From: Nostoc cf. commune SO-36
GTDB lineage: Bacteria; Cyanobacteriota; Cyanobacteriia; Cyanobacteriales; Nostocaceae
Assembly: GCF_023734775.1 (NCBI RefSeq)
Contig: NZ_AP025734.1
Span: forward strand, 1 to 64,000
Direction of reading: 5' to 3'
Length of the DNA: 64,000 bases
The notes beneath the pieces are model-generated. The model saw only the letters and a program-made list of their open reading frames with translations, did no database searches and was not told where the DNA came from. Positions within the stretch are counted from its first letter, which is position 1. Each line of letters opens with the position of its first letter. Shown in pieces: positions 9,403 through 17,863 of the stretch. Made by a program: the position numbers and the translations under genes.

Positions 9403-11181
9403 ATGGCTACAAACTTAATAAATACAAATAATATTAGTGTTTCTACCCCACAATATACTCTTGTTTCCAATGTTTCAACTCTTAATTCTGCTCTCCAACC
9501 TCTGTTTCAGGCAGAAGTTTTAGCCATAGATTGTGAAACAACAGGACTTGACCCTCTAACTGATTCTATTAGACTGATTCAAATAGCTGCACCAAACCAT
9601 CCAGTAGTGCTGATTGATTTACCGGCTATTCCCAAAAGCGATCGCCAACTGCTCAAAAAACTGCTTTGTAATTCTGCTGTCAAAATTGCACATAATGCCA
9701 AGTTCGACTGGCAATTTCTCACACTCGCAGGACTTAAACCCTCTGGTCAATTCTTTGATACCCAACTTGCTTATAAAGTTCTAACCGCAGGATTAAAAAC
9801 AAGCTCATCCTTACAAAATATAGCTAAAAAGCTACTACATCTTCAACTAGATAAAACTCAACAAATCAGCGATTGGTGTAAACCTCTTACTAAGGTTCAA
9901 TTGCAATATGCTGCCGTAGATGCTGCCATATTACTTGACATTTACCCAATTCTCCTCAAGAAGTTAAAGCAGGCAAAATTACTCAAAATTGCCCAACTGG
10001 AATTTCAGTGTATGCCTGTTGTCGCTCAAATGGAACTTAATGGGATGCTATTTGACTTGTCTCGATGGCAGATACTGGGTGCAAAACTAGAAGCTGAAAA
10101 AACAGATGCTTTAAGCCAACTCAAGCAACTCCGTGTTGCTAGCTCCCAGATGTCATTGCTGCCAGAACTGACAGATACAGTAAACCCGAATTCACCTCAG
10201 CAAGTTTTGGCTGCTCTCCAAGCTATTGGCATCCAAATAAACTCAACTAATCAAAGTAAATTAGTTTCTTTAGCTGCACAGTATCCCATAATTCAAGCAT
10301 TGCTAGATTACCGCCGTCTATCCAAAATTATCGGCACTTTTACTGATAAACTACCCCAGCATATCCACCCCAAAACTGGGAGAATTCATCCCAACTATTA
10401 TCAATTAGGGGCAAAATCCGGTAGATTTTCTTGCCGCAAACCACCTCTACAAAATATTCCCCGTGATGAAGCAGCTCGTAGCTGCTTTATTGCTGCCCCT
10501 GGCTATAAAATTATCAAAGCCGATTACTCCCAAATAGAACTACGAATTATGGCTCGGCTTAGTGGTGATACAAAGATGTGCCAAGTCTATCGCCAGGGGG
10601 CTGACTTACATCGATTAACAGCATCTCTAGTAACTGGAAAATATATCAATGAAGTGACCGAGGAAGACCGCAGACTAGCAAAAGCAATAAACTTTGGATT
10701 GATTTTCGGTATGGGCGCTGCCAAACTCCAAATTTATGCCCAAGTAAAATATGGAGTAGGAATGACATTAGAACAAGCAAAAGCTTTCTCTAAACGATTC
10801 TTTGAAGCTTATCCTGGAATAGCTAGGTGGCATGAAAACATCAAACGTAAATACATCCAAGGCATTAAGGAAAGTCGTACACTAGCAAATAGACGACGGA
10901 GATGGGTAAACAAGCCCCGACTATCAGAGCTATTTAACCATCCAGTACAAGGTTTAAATGCCGACATCAACAAATTAGCTATGGTAAAACTTTCAATTCC
11001 ATTAGCTAAATTCAGAACAAAACTCATCTGTGTAAGACATGATGAAATTGTACTGGAATGTCCAGAGACTGAAGTTGACCAAGTTAGCCATATATTACAC
11101 AATTGTATGGTTGCTGCTGCCCAAAAGTTTCTCAGCCCTATTCCAGTTGTTATAGATATTAAAACATCAAATAGCTGGTGA
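9403..11181 (+). CDS. DNA polymerase I-like protein (3'-5' exonuclease + family A polymerase)
   Basis: The protein (592 aa) contains a DnaQ-type exonuclease domain with motif I AIDCETTG (41-48), motif II NAKFDW and motif III YAAVDA. A family A polymerase domain follows with motif A KADYSQIELR (near 371), motif B KAINFGLIFG (near 427) and motif C VRHDEIVLE (near 543). All catalytic Asp/Glu positions that can be seen are present, so both activities should be intact. It lacks the N-terminal 5' nuclease of chromosomal PolA and is much shorter, the form usually found on plasmids and phages. It would synthesise or repair DNA with proofreading. A 270-bp non-coding region with a MITE precedes it, so it likely has its own promoter. 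Confidence 0.9.
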   Translation: MATNLINTNNISVSTPQYTLVSNVSTLNSALQPLFQAEVLAIDCETTGLDPLTDSIRLIQIAAPNHPVVLIDLPAIPKSDRQLLKKLLCNSAVKIAHNAKFDWQFLTLAGLKPSGQFFDTQLAYKVLTAGLKTSSSLQNIAKKLLHLQLDKTQQISDWCKPLTKVQLQYAAVDAAILLDIYPILLKKLKQAKLLKIAQLEFQCMPVVAQMELNGMLFDLSRWQILGAKLEAEKTDALSQLKQLRVASSQMSLLPELTDTVNPNSPQQVLAALQAIGIQINSTNQSKLVSLAAQYPIIQALLDYRRLSKIIGTFTDKLPQHIHPKTGRIHPNYYQLGAKSGRFSCRKPPLQNIPRDEAARSCFIAAPGYKIIKADYSQIELRIMARLSGDTKMCQVYRQGADLHRLTASLVTGKYINEVTEEDRRLAKAINFGLIFGMGAAKLQIYAQVKYGVGMTLEQAKAFSKRFFEAYPGIARWHENIKRKYIQGIKESRTLANRRRRWVNKPRLSELFNHPVQGLNADINKLAMVKLSIPLAKFRTKLICVRHDEIVLECPETEVDQVSHILHNCMVAAAQKFLSPIPVVIDIKTSNSW

Positions 11182-11584
11182 ACTACCCCAACTTGCCGAG
11201 TCCGGGCGGCACGTTTTGGGGGGAATCTTCCTCCTAAAAGCAGGATAGCTGAAGTTGAATTCGCAGTCAAGCTATTCTGAGAAAATTTGTCAAAAACTCA
11301 ACTGCCCTTTTCCCCGCAAGAGATTGTGCAAAAATGTGGTTAGAGGGCGTTTTGTTTTTGTCCCGAAGCACCCTATGCACTATTTCTGGCTATTCCTGAA
11401 TCGGTATTTTAGCGATTATAAATAACGGAACTATTTTAACTATATCTGCTTACGCAGATTTAGAGTGAATCAAGAGTTTAAAACCCGCTTACTTGTGTTT
11501 TCTTTGGGTGTCTATAAACTCTGTGACTGACAAATACCTGATGTAACAAATGAGTTAAAATATTTACCTATTTGAGGTGTATTA
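11182..11584. other. Non-coding gap, nothing recognised
   Basis: About 400 bp separate the polymerase gene from the small HTH gene. No open frame of protein-like composition, no clear terminator and no repeat was found. The last 80 bp are AT-rich and could hold the HTH gene promoter. Confidence 0.4.
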
Positions 11585-11887
11585 ATGTCTAATCCCCGGA
11601 TTTTAGGGGCAAGAGAAATTCATCTAATTTCACTCTACAGTCACTGGGAATTTGGTATGAAACCAGAAGAATTTTATGCCAAATGGGATGTGAGTTATGA
11701 ACAAATTGCCTTAATATGCTGTCGTTCTGATTCTACGGTCAGAGGTTGGTTTAAGCAAGGTAAATTTAGACGCTATCCTCAGCCTAATGATTTACGACAT
11801 TTGGCATTCATGAACTTTTTGCTGGAACATTTTGAAGAAGTTCCCGAACAACTTTGGCAATTGCTATGTCTGACTCATTCGCCTTGA
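11585..11887 (+). CDS. Small helix-turn-helix protein
   Basis: The protein (100 aa) carries a central helix-turn-helix-like stretch: ISYEQIALICC-type helix, a turn, then DSTVRGWFKQGK as recognition helix (about residues 38-62). It looks like a small cyanobacterial DNA-binding protein rather than a full transposase. The C-terminal 35 residues are helical. The TATTA before the ATG lacks a strong ribosome site. It may be a regulator of plasmid genes, but no target is visible. It stands alone between two intergenic repeats. Confidence 0.55.
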   Translation: MSNPRILGAREIHLISLYSHWEFGMKPEEFYAKWDVSYEQIALICCRSDSTVRGWFKQGKFRRYPQPNDLRHLAFMNFLLEHFEEVPEQLWQLLCLTHSP

Positions 11888-11910
11888 TCTCAATAACATT
11901 TCTATTCTAC

Positions 11911-12016
11911 ATATAGCAATCCGGTTTGATTACTGAAAGGTTTTTAAAACAAAGCTTTGCCCTGCAAGGTTTTCAGACTCAGTATACTTTCTTTCATTCC
12001 AGTCGGAACGCTATAT
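11911..12016. repeat. MITE-like element, ATATAGC ends
   Basis: ATATAGCAATCCG (11911-11923) and CGGAACGCTATAT (12004-12016) form an imperfect terminal inverted repeat (11 of 13 positions) around a non-coding 106-bp unit. A similar unit with TATAGCGTTTCC ends lies at 50825-50929, so the window holds two members of one family. Confidence 0.5.
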
Positions 12017-12164
12017 ATCTGTCCAATAAATCTAATACACACATAATTCTAATTGTCAATATCAATTTGACCTGTCTTTGAGTATACCTCCTCGTTTAAG
12101 GTAAAATTTGGCGATTTAAAAGCACATAGCATGGTTATTTTACAGCATTTTTAAGGGGTAGAAT

Positions 12165-12380
12165 ATGACTTATTCTGAGCAATTAAAACCGTGGTGTATT
12201 GTCCGTGATATTCCCAATCAAGAAAATATTGTTGTGAAAAGATTCCGCCGACGTGATGATGCTGTTGCTTATCTGCAAGTGTTGAGGCAGTCAGGGAGAG
12301 ATATTGCTTTCCAAATCATTTTTAAGGCTCAAAATATCAATATTCCACAGGATAATGAAGCTTTGAACGGTTCGTTTTGA
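12165..12380 (+). CDS. Small hypothetical protein
   Basis: The protein (71 aa) is compact and of normal composition, with a predicted beta-alpha-beta pattern (PWCIVRDIP, then ENIVVKRFRRRDDAVAYLQVLRQ, then IAFQIIFK). A ribosome site AAGGGG lies 9 bp before the ATG. Such short proteins with an RRRDDAxxYL helix are frequent in cyanobacteria, but no function is known to me. It lies upstream of, and convergent with, the helicase gene. Confidence 0.5.
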   Translation: MTYSEQLKPWCIVRDIPNQENIVVKRFRRRDDAVAYLQVLRQSGRDIAFQIIFKAQNINIPQDNEALNGSF

Positions 12381-12395
12381 GAAGATTTGAAAATC

Positions 12396-12458
12396 ATAAA
12401 AATACTAACTTATGGGATGATATAATCCCGTATTTTCGTTAAAATTCCACACCATACG
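12396..12458 (-). pseudogene. Fragment duplicating the 3' end of the RHH/HTH gene at 36.2 kb
   Basis: About 60 bp here match 36155-36215, including the run ATAAAAATACTAACTT and the next 29 bases GGATGATATA... through the T-rich stretch. At 36 kb this encodes the last 15 residues of a plasmid DNA-binding protein plus its 3' flank; here there is no gene, and the frame carries an extra T. It is the footprint of a partial duplication or of a lost paralogue. The core GGGATGATATAATCCC is a palindrome and could also be conserved as a site. Confidence 0.6.
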
Positions 12459-12495
12459 CCACTACGCCAGTAATATAAATGTTAAAACTGTAGTC

Positions 12496-15400
12496 TCAAA
12501 AATTAATGGTTTGTAGCAATTTTTCAAACAAGGGATCGCCAAAATTCATTAAACGTAGTGAAGGCATTTCATCAAAAATATTAGGGTAAAAAGTAACTGT
12601 GTAATTCTGCCCTTTATAATTCAGTTGCCAAGTACCTTCACTCCTTCTCTCAAACTGCACACCACTGGTTGTTAAAATTGCTGAGTTGGTGAATAACTGC
12701 TCAATAGTTTCTGGCGTAAAAGGAGTAGAGGGGATTGGTTTTTGAATTTCTGCTAAATCAGCTTCCAAGTCAATCGCTACCATTTCTTCTATAGCTAGAC
12801 GAGGTGGTGGGCTGTCTAATACAGAATCGAATTGAGACATTAAAACATCCTCTTCTTCTGGATCAGCGCTCATAACAGCCCGTTCAATAAAGGTAGGGAC
12901 TTGGGCTAGAATCGGTTGGAGATTGCCCACGACTGTAGCAAAAGCATTAATGCGATCGCGCAATTTTTTATAAACCTTCGCTTCTACAGTGCCATCATAG
13001 TAAAAATTGTGGATTCGCACAGTAGAATACCTTTGACCAATGCGGTCGATTCTCCCAATGCGCTGTTCGACCCGCATGGGATTCCAAGGCATATCGTAAT
13101 TAATCAACACACCGCAATTTTGCAAGTTCAAACCTTCAGAAGCGGATTCTGTACACAGGAGAATTTTGATTTCATCTTGGCGAAATCGGCGTTTAATTTC
13201 TTCCTTGGGAACTAGACACCACTCTCCATTCTGATACAGTTCCCCACCACGACCTGAGTAACAAGCTACTTGGCTACCGTACAACTCCTTCAATGTATCC
13301 CGTAGATAGTCCATCGTGTCAGTGTATTGAGTGAAAACGATCGCACTCTCTCTTTGGGTTAATTCTTGACGCAGAATTTGAATGAAACGGGAAAGCTTGG
13401 TATCTTCTCCGGTGTTTTCAAACTGGTGTAATAATTCTTCGAGGTATTGAATTTCCTGGGGATCTATTGGTTCAAAGAAAGATTCCAACCCAGCAATCAC
13501 TGTATCATCGGCATCGTCTACATCTGCTAAATCGTCTTCGCTTAAAACACTTACGTGCTGAGTTAACAGATAATCCAAACGGCGTTGCAGAGATGATTTA
13601 ATAGCATAAAATGAACTGGTCAGGCGCTTGCGGTACAGAGTCATCAAGAAACCCAGACAAGAACGCTTATCTTTTTGGGCCAGTCGATAAAAATGACGCA
13701 CGTAGTTACTGACAGCTCTATAAAGTGGTATTTCTCGTTGTGATTCCAGCACAATAGCATTATCTTGCACAACTCTTGTGGGAATATCCTTCTCTAAAAG
13801 CCCCCTTTTATAGTATTGTCGGAGGGTGTCGCGGGTGTGGCGGAACATCAAGTCTTTTAGGGGCGTGTTCACTGTCAAGTATTGGCGTGAGGTGTCGATA
13901 AAGTCTTCATCTGCCAATAATTGTTTGTGATTGGAGATTTTCTTACCCCGTTGCCAAGTATCCTGCATTTTGTAAGCAAGAATGCGATCGCTCTTAGTCA
14001 AAAACTGCTCTAACCTAGAACAAGGTTGTCCACCGCGCTGAAAATAATCGCTAGACATGACTTGCCAAAAATTAATTACTTCCTGCTTGACAGCATCTTG
14101 TAGCGAGGCGAAATAATCGCAGAAGTTATCGCCGTAACTCCAATGTCCCTGCAATCCCAACAGGTGTAATAAATCGAAGATTTCTATGGCATCGATTTGC
14201 ATCGGAGTTGCTGAGAGGAGAATCAGAGATTTAGTTTTCTCCTTTAGCTGTGCCATTAACTCTAACAAGCGATTGGGCGTTTCCTTGCGGTCTTGGGGAC
14301 TTTTGCGGCGTGCGTGGTGTGCTTCGTCTAAGATTACTAAATCCCAAGGTTCTGCTGATAATATCTGGTGTATTCTCTCAGTTCTCCGCACCAAATGAGA
14401 AGAAGCCAGGATTAAATCTTGGGTATTCCAGGGATTAGCGGCTGCGGGGATAGTCCGCTTGTAGGGGTCTTTAAATTCCGTAGATGTGTAACTCCAAAAA
14501 TGCAGATTGAATTTTTCCCGTAGTTCTTCTTGCCATTGGGGTTGAACACTAGCAGGTGCTAAAATCAGTACCCGCTTAACTTTTTTGGATAACAGCAGAT
14601 AGCGTAAAATTAAACCAGTTTCAATAGTCTTACCTAAACCAACTTCGTCAGCGATGAGAAAACTTTGGGGAAAATTTTGAGCAACGCGGCGCAGGATTTT
14701 AATTTGGTGTGGCCAGGGGTGAATGGGAATTGATTTTAAACAAAAGTCCAAGCAGCCGGGATGTTTATGAATATTGGCAAGTTGAGTAAATGCCAGCCGT
14801 TCTTGTTCCCTTACTTCTGTAGAAATAGCTGAATAGTCTGGTTTTAGTTCCGGTTCTGGTTGTGCTTTTGGTTCAGTTAATTCTATTTTTGTTAGAGGTC
14901 TAGAATCAAATTCAGCTTGGGCATTCCAATCAGGTTTAGTAGATTTTGCGTAACGCAACAGCTTTTTCTGTACCGCCTCTGGAACATCAAAAACTCGCAC
15001 GTTAGGTGATACGTCATACCAAAGTTGCTCAAATCTCGCTACTTCTTCTTCAACTCTATCTAGTTCCCTTCCTCCCTCCCAAGAACAATAAACGTGAAAT
15101 GACTCTATGTTCCTCTCCCAGCCACCGATAGATTCGTTATTGGAACCGTTAAATGCTAATTTATCACCCTTGCTATCAGTAAAAATGCCAACTTTTTCGT
15201 GAAATATATGCTGTGGGTCTAGTTGCTGTGTACTCTCTTCTGGCAGTCCATTTTCTTTTAGAGGAATAGCAATTTTAATATCGAGATATTGATTTTGAAT
15301 TAACCAGCTAAGAATTTCAAAATGTTTGAGTTGGACAAAGTTATCTGGGGGTGTTAAGTCTGCGTCTAGACGAGATAGCAATGCGTCTCGCAGTTCGTAT

Positions 15401-15651
15401 CCCTGTTGAATTGCTTGTAAATCCTGGGGGCTAAACTGACAACCCATGATTAATCGCATTCGCCCTTTGTTGTGCAGCATTGCACCTAAACCCCGTGCAA
15501 CTTTACTTAAAATAGCGCTGCTGAAAAAACCTGCTTTGCGGTCATATTGGATGGTACATTCTAAAGCAGGAATGTAGAAATCAGTGATGGTGTTGTGGGT
15601 GTTGCTGGTGTAACTAATTTTCCAGGGATATTCACGTAAAATTTTCGGCAT
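12496..15651 (-). CDS. PLD-domain + SNF2 helicase of a defence system
   Basis: The protein (1051 aa) joins a phospholipase D-like nuclease fold and a SNF2-type translocase. The N-terminal 250 residues contain a PLD signature, FHEKVGIF with GSNNES after it (about 148-170). The motor follows: Walker A DEVGLGKT (near 335), DEAHH (near 439), motif III LLSATPMQ and motif VI QRIGRIDRIGQ (near 862). A Glu-rich insertion lies before the second RecA lobe. It is of the DrmD/HepA-like group found in defence islands. The same island encodes a DUF1156 methylase and a DUF499 ATPase, which together form a recurring predicted anti-phage module. The enzyme would translocate on foreign DNA and may cut it. Only one PLD HxK motif is visible, so dimerisation may be required for nuclease activity. 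Confidence 0.85.
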   Translation of the reverse strand: MPKILREYPWKISYTSNTHNTITDFYIPALECTIQYDRKAGFFSSAILSKVARGLGAMLHNKGRMRLIMGCQFSPQDLQAIQQGYELRDALLSRLDADLTPPDNFVQLKHFEILSWLIQNQYLDIKIAIPLKENGLPEESTQQLDPQHIFHEKVGIFTDSKGDKLAFNGSNNESIGGWERNIESFHVYCSWEGGRELDRVEEEVARFEQLWYDVSPNVRVFDVPEAVQKKLLRYAKSTKPDWNAQAEFDSRPLTKIELTEPKAQPEPELKPDYSAISTEVREQERLAFTQLANIHKHPGCLDFCLKSIPIHPWPHQIKILRRVAQNFPQSFLIADEVGLGKTIETGLILRYLLLSKKVKRVLILAPASVQPQWQEELREKFNLHFWSYTSTEFKDPYKRTIPAAANPWNTQDLILASSHLVRRTERIHQILSAEPWDLVILDEAHHARRKSPQDRKETPNRLLELMAQLKEKTKSLILLSATPMQIDAIEIFDLLHLLGLQGHWSYGDNFCDYFASLQDAVKQEVINFWQVMSSDYFQRGGQPCSRLEQFLTKSDRILAYKMQDTWQRGKKISNHKQLLADEDFIDTSRQYLTVNTPLKDLMFRHTRDTLRQYYKRGLLEKDIPTRVVQDNAIVLESQREIPLYRAVSNYVRHFYRLAQKDKRSCLGFLMTLYRKRLTSSFYAIKSSLQRRLDYLLTQHVSVLSEDDLADVDDADDTVIAGLESFFEPIDPQEIQYLEELLHQFENTGEDTKLSRFIQILRQELTQRESAIVFTQYTDTMDYLRDTLKELYGSQVACYSGRGGELYQNGEWCLVPKEEIKRRFRQDEIKILLCTESASEGLNLQNCGVLINYDMPWNPMRVEQRIGRIDRIGQRYSTVRIHNFYYDGTVEAKVYKKLRDRINAFATVVGNLQPILAQVPTFIERAVMSADPEEEDVLMSQFDSVLDSPPPRLAIEEMVAIDLEADLAEIQKPIPSTPFTPETIEQLFTNSAILTTSGVQFERRSEGTWQLNYKGQNYTVTFYPNIFDEMPSLRLMNFGDPLFEKLLQTINF

Positions 15652-15686
15652 ATCATGCGGTTGTTTATATCCTTTGAAAATTAATA

Positions 15687-15977
15687 CTAACGAGGTCTAT
15701 TCTCTCGCCCATGATAGACGCGTAAAATAACAACGTCATCCTCAAGAATAACGTAGTGAATTATAAAACCGTATTTACCAAAAGAAACTAAAAGTTTTCG
15801 TAATCCTGCTATTTCATCTACAATTGCGCCTCGACGAGGATTCTGCTCTAAACTTTCGCCTGAAGAGACAATTGCTTGTACTGCGCGGGAAGCTGCATCA
15901 GCATTATTAAGTTTGATAAAATCATAATGACGATTTAAGTCATCAATTGCACTTTGCGTCCAAACTATCTGGGACAT
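15687..15977 (-). CDS. ParE/RelE-family toxin
   Basis: The protein (96 aa) has the family pattern: an N-terminal WTQSAIDDLNRHYDFI helix pair, a central NPRRGAIVDEIAGLRKLLV segment and a C-terminal YVILEDDVVILRVYHGRENR strand. Such toxins inhibit gyrase (ParE) or cut mRNA at the ribosome (RelE); the Arg-rich end and lack of clear RelE catalytic residues favour ParE. Its start overlaps the end of the upstream gene by 13 bp, the usual antitoxin-toxin order. Confidence 0.8.
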   Translation of the reverse strand: MSQIVWTQSAIDDLNRHYDFIKLNNADAASRAVQAIVSSGESLEQNPRRGAIVDEIAGLRKLLVSFGKYGFIIHYVILEDDVVILRVYHGRENRPR

Positions 15978-16312
15978 GGGCGTTCAGCATCAGTTCCTAA
16001 ACTATCAGCCCATTCGCGCACACGGTCATGCGCCACTCCTGAACCTGTGCGACGGTAAGCTTCGAGAGCAGATTGACTCTGCTGAACCATTTGGGCTTCA
16101 GTAAGAGGTTGAAAATTTAATGTTGTGTCTATTTCACCGTACTCAAATGATTCTTCTGTAGTTTGAGGAGGTTGATTTGTCAGTAACTGCTCAAAATCTT
16201 CTAAATCCCCGGATGAACTAGTCAGCCATGTTAACAGGAGAGTTTTAACTTGTTCTGGGGGTAATGTTTCAATATGCTCTAAAATTTGCTGCCTAATATT
16301 GCTTGCTGTCAT
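15965..16312 (-). CDS. Antitoxin partner of the ParE-like toxin
   Basis: The protein (115 aa) is acidic and overlaps the toxin gene by 13 bp. The N-terminal helix (RQQILEHIETLPPEQVKTLLLTWL) resembles cyanobacterial antitoxins with a short dimerisation helix. The C-terminal half has a RTGSGVAHDRVREWADSLG motif, common in antitoxins that pair with ParE. It would neutralise the toxin and repress the pair. The call follows from position and composition. Confidence 0.7.
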   Translation of the reverse strand: MTASNIRQQILEHIETLPPEQVKTLLLTWLTSSSGDLEDFEQLLTNQPPQTTEESFEYGEIDTTLNFQPLTEAQMVQQSQSALEAYRRTGSGVAHDRVREWADSLGTDAERPCPR

Positions 16313-16378
16313 AAGCTTTTAATTTGTGTAGTAGCTCAATGTAAATACAACTTTTTTCACCAATATATATAATCTTAA

Positions 16379-16410
16379 CAACCGTCAACTGTCAACCGTC
16401 AACTGTCAAC
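16379..16410. repeat. Short tandem heptamer repeat (CAACYGT)
   Basis: Four and a half copies of a 7-bp unit alternate CAACCGT and CAACTGT, directly after the Uma2 gene stop. This is the short tandemly repeated repetitive sequence type known from heterocystous cyanobacteria. Confidence 0.8.
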
Positions 16411-16414
16411 AAAA

Positions 16415-17077
16415 TTAAAGTGTATTTGGGTCAATTCCTTGCTGTTGTAATCTGGCTAATAAATTTTGCAATTGTTCTTCTGGGGTTTGGTATCTGTTAC
16501 CATTTTCGTCATACCAAAACAGCCATTCTCTTGTTCTTCCTTGATAAGTACCCTGTTCCCGTCCAATACCTAAACCAATTTCGGGCATCCAAATTTTATC
16601 GCCTGGTTGTAAAATGTATTCACCATTAATTAAGCGATAAACTTCTAAACGTTGACGCTTACGACGTAGCCGTGTTGGTGCATAAATGACATAATACAAA
16701 ATGCCTAATTCTGCATAATCAATTTTTTTCTGTTCATATTCGCCATTGTAAGTTTGAGAAACAACTTCTAAAGCTAAAATTGGTGGAATACCCTCTTCTT
16801 CCCACAAAACATAACTAGAACGTCCATTTTCACCAACAAAACGTTCAACACCCAAACTCAAGAAACCATCAGGAACTATGGCTCCTTTATTGGGTGTATA
16901 GTAAACTCCCATGTTAATGCCGAAAAACCAGTCATCGCGGTTTTGCCAAATAGCGGCTAAGATGGCTAACAATAAGTTGGGAATTAATATTTGTAGTTCG
17001 TTATCCACAGGGGTATCATCTGAATCTGGTAATTCTGCCGATGAAGGTAGGCACTCTAAAGGATTGTAGTTATACAT
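16415..17077 (-). CDS. Uma2 family protein (DUF820, PD-(D/E)XK-like)
   Basis: About 220 residues from the MYNYNPLE start; an upstream ATG would add ten residues unlike the family. Typical features are VPDGFLSLGVER (the Asp of the nuclease-like core), PPILALEVVSQTYNGEYEQKK (the E-x-K element) and KIDYAELGILYYVIYAP. Uma2 proteins are very numerous in cyanobacteria and have a restriction-endonuclease-like fold, but their role is unproven. The C-terminal 40 residues form a Gln-rich coiled tail (PEEQLQNLLARLQQQG). It is flanked by heptamer repeats and TA-like genes. Confidence 0.85.
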   Translation of the reverse strand: MYNYNPLECLPSSAELPDSDDTPVDNELQILIPNLLLAILAAIWQNRDDWFFGINMGVYYTPNKGAIVPDGFLSLGVERFVGENGRSSYVLWEEEGIPPILALEVVSQTYNGEYEQKKIDYAELGILYYVIYAPTRLRRKRQRLEVYRLINGEYILQPGDKIWMPEIGLGIGREQGTYQGRTREWLFWYDENGNRYQTPEEQLQNLLARLQQQGIDPNTL

Positions 17078-17194
17078 AACTTTTAAGCGAAGACAGAATA
17101 CTGTCACTACAGGCTAACGCCTACATCAAATTTTATCAAATAAATACTACTAAATACTACAATGCTTTAAGAAGCAAAATTAGGTGTCATTATT

Positions 17195-17467
17195 ATGCAA
17201 TCTATTTTCTGGAGTGTAGAAGAAGTAGCCTTAAGAGCTAAACAGTTTTACGAAAACGGTATTCGTCAAAATGTCGAGTCTGGTGACAATATCGGCAAGA
17301 TGATTGTAATTGATGCAGAAACGGGTGAATATGGTATAGATCCAACTGGTGTAGAGACAGCCTTAAAGTTAAAACAGAAAAACCCGAACGCGAGATTGTT
17401 TACTATACGGATTGGTTATGACGTTGCTGTAAGTTTTGGTGGTGCAATGGAGCGGACTGCTGAATGA
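17195..17467 (+). CDS. Small protein paired with an aspartic-protease gene
   Basis: The protein (90 aa) has a central IVIDAETGEYGID motif and a C-terminal RIGYDVAVSFGG segment. Its stop overlaps the next start by 4 bp (ATGA), so the two are translationally coupled. The arrangement is common in cyanobacteria for a small protein plus retropepsin-like protease and looks like a TA module. A DAETGE stretch also occurs in the PIN partner at 21224-21514, which may hint at shared ancestry of these small partners. Confidence 0.6.
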   Translation: MQSIFWSVEEVALRAKQFYENGIRQNVESGDNIGKMIVIDAETGEYGIDPTGVETALKLKQKNPNARLFTIRIGYDVAVSFGGAMERTAE

Positions 17468-17829
17468 TTTATGGAAAAGTAATCGATGGTAGGGCAATAA
17501 TTCCAGTGGTTTTTCGTTTACCTTCGCAGCCAGATTTTAATTTGGATTTTGTCATTGATACTGGATTTAATGACCATCTTACTTTACCATCACAGGCAGT
17601 CAGTGCGATGAATCTTCCCTTATATTCTAGTACCGAAGCAAGGTTAGCCGACGGTAGTCAAGCTTTGTTATCTATACATTTGGCAACAATTATATGGGAC
17701 GGTATAGAAAGATTAATTCCAGTTTTAGCTGCTGGCTATAAACCTTTGCTTGGAACTTCTCTCATGGCAGGATATCATCTAGAAATAGATTTTCAAGACA
17801 ATGGTTTAGTTTCCTTAAAGGAACTCTAA
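17464..17829 (+). CDS. Clan AA (retropepsin-like) aspartic protease
   Basis: The protein (121 aa) contains the catalytic motif DTG in FVIDTGFNDHLTLP (about residues 31-45), the flap-like LADGSQALLS region and a second hydrophobic-Gly element, LLGTSLMAGYHLEIDF. One-domain proteases of this kind act as dimers. Asn after DTGF suits the bacterial clan AA group. It is coupled to the upstream small gene by a 4-bp overlap. The substrate is unknown; the small partner is a candidate. Confidence 0.8.
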   Translation: MIYGKVIDGRAIIPVVFRLPSQPDFNLDFVIDTGFNDHLTLPSQAVSAMNLPLYSSTEARLADGSQALLSIHLATIIWDGIERLIPVLAAGYKPLLGTSLMAGYHLEIDFQDNGLVSLKEL

Positions 17830-17863
17830 TCGATTAGTTGTTGTTTGGGCGGGTTCGGAATTA

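Noticed and set aside
10809..11270. Minus-strand frame of 153 codons inside the polymerase gene
   Set aside because: It is antisense to the motif B-C region of the polymerase, with odd composition and no ribosome site.
16379..16410. Possible CRISPR or iteron array
   Set aside because: The unit is 7 bp with no spacers: the common cyanobacterial tandem heptamer.
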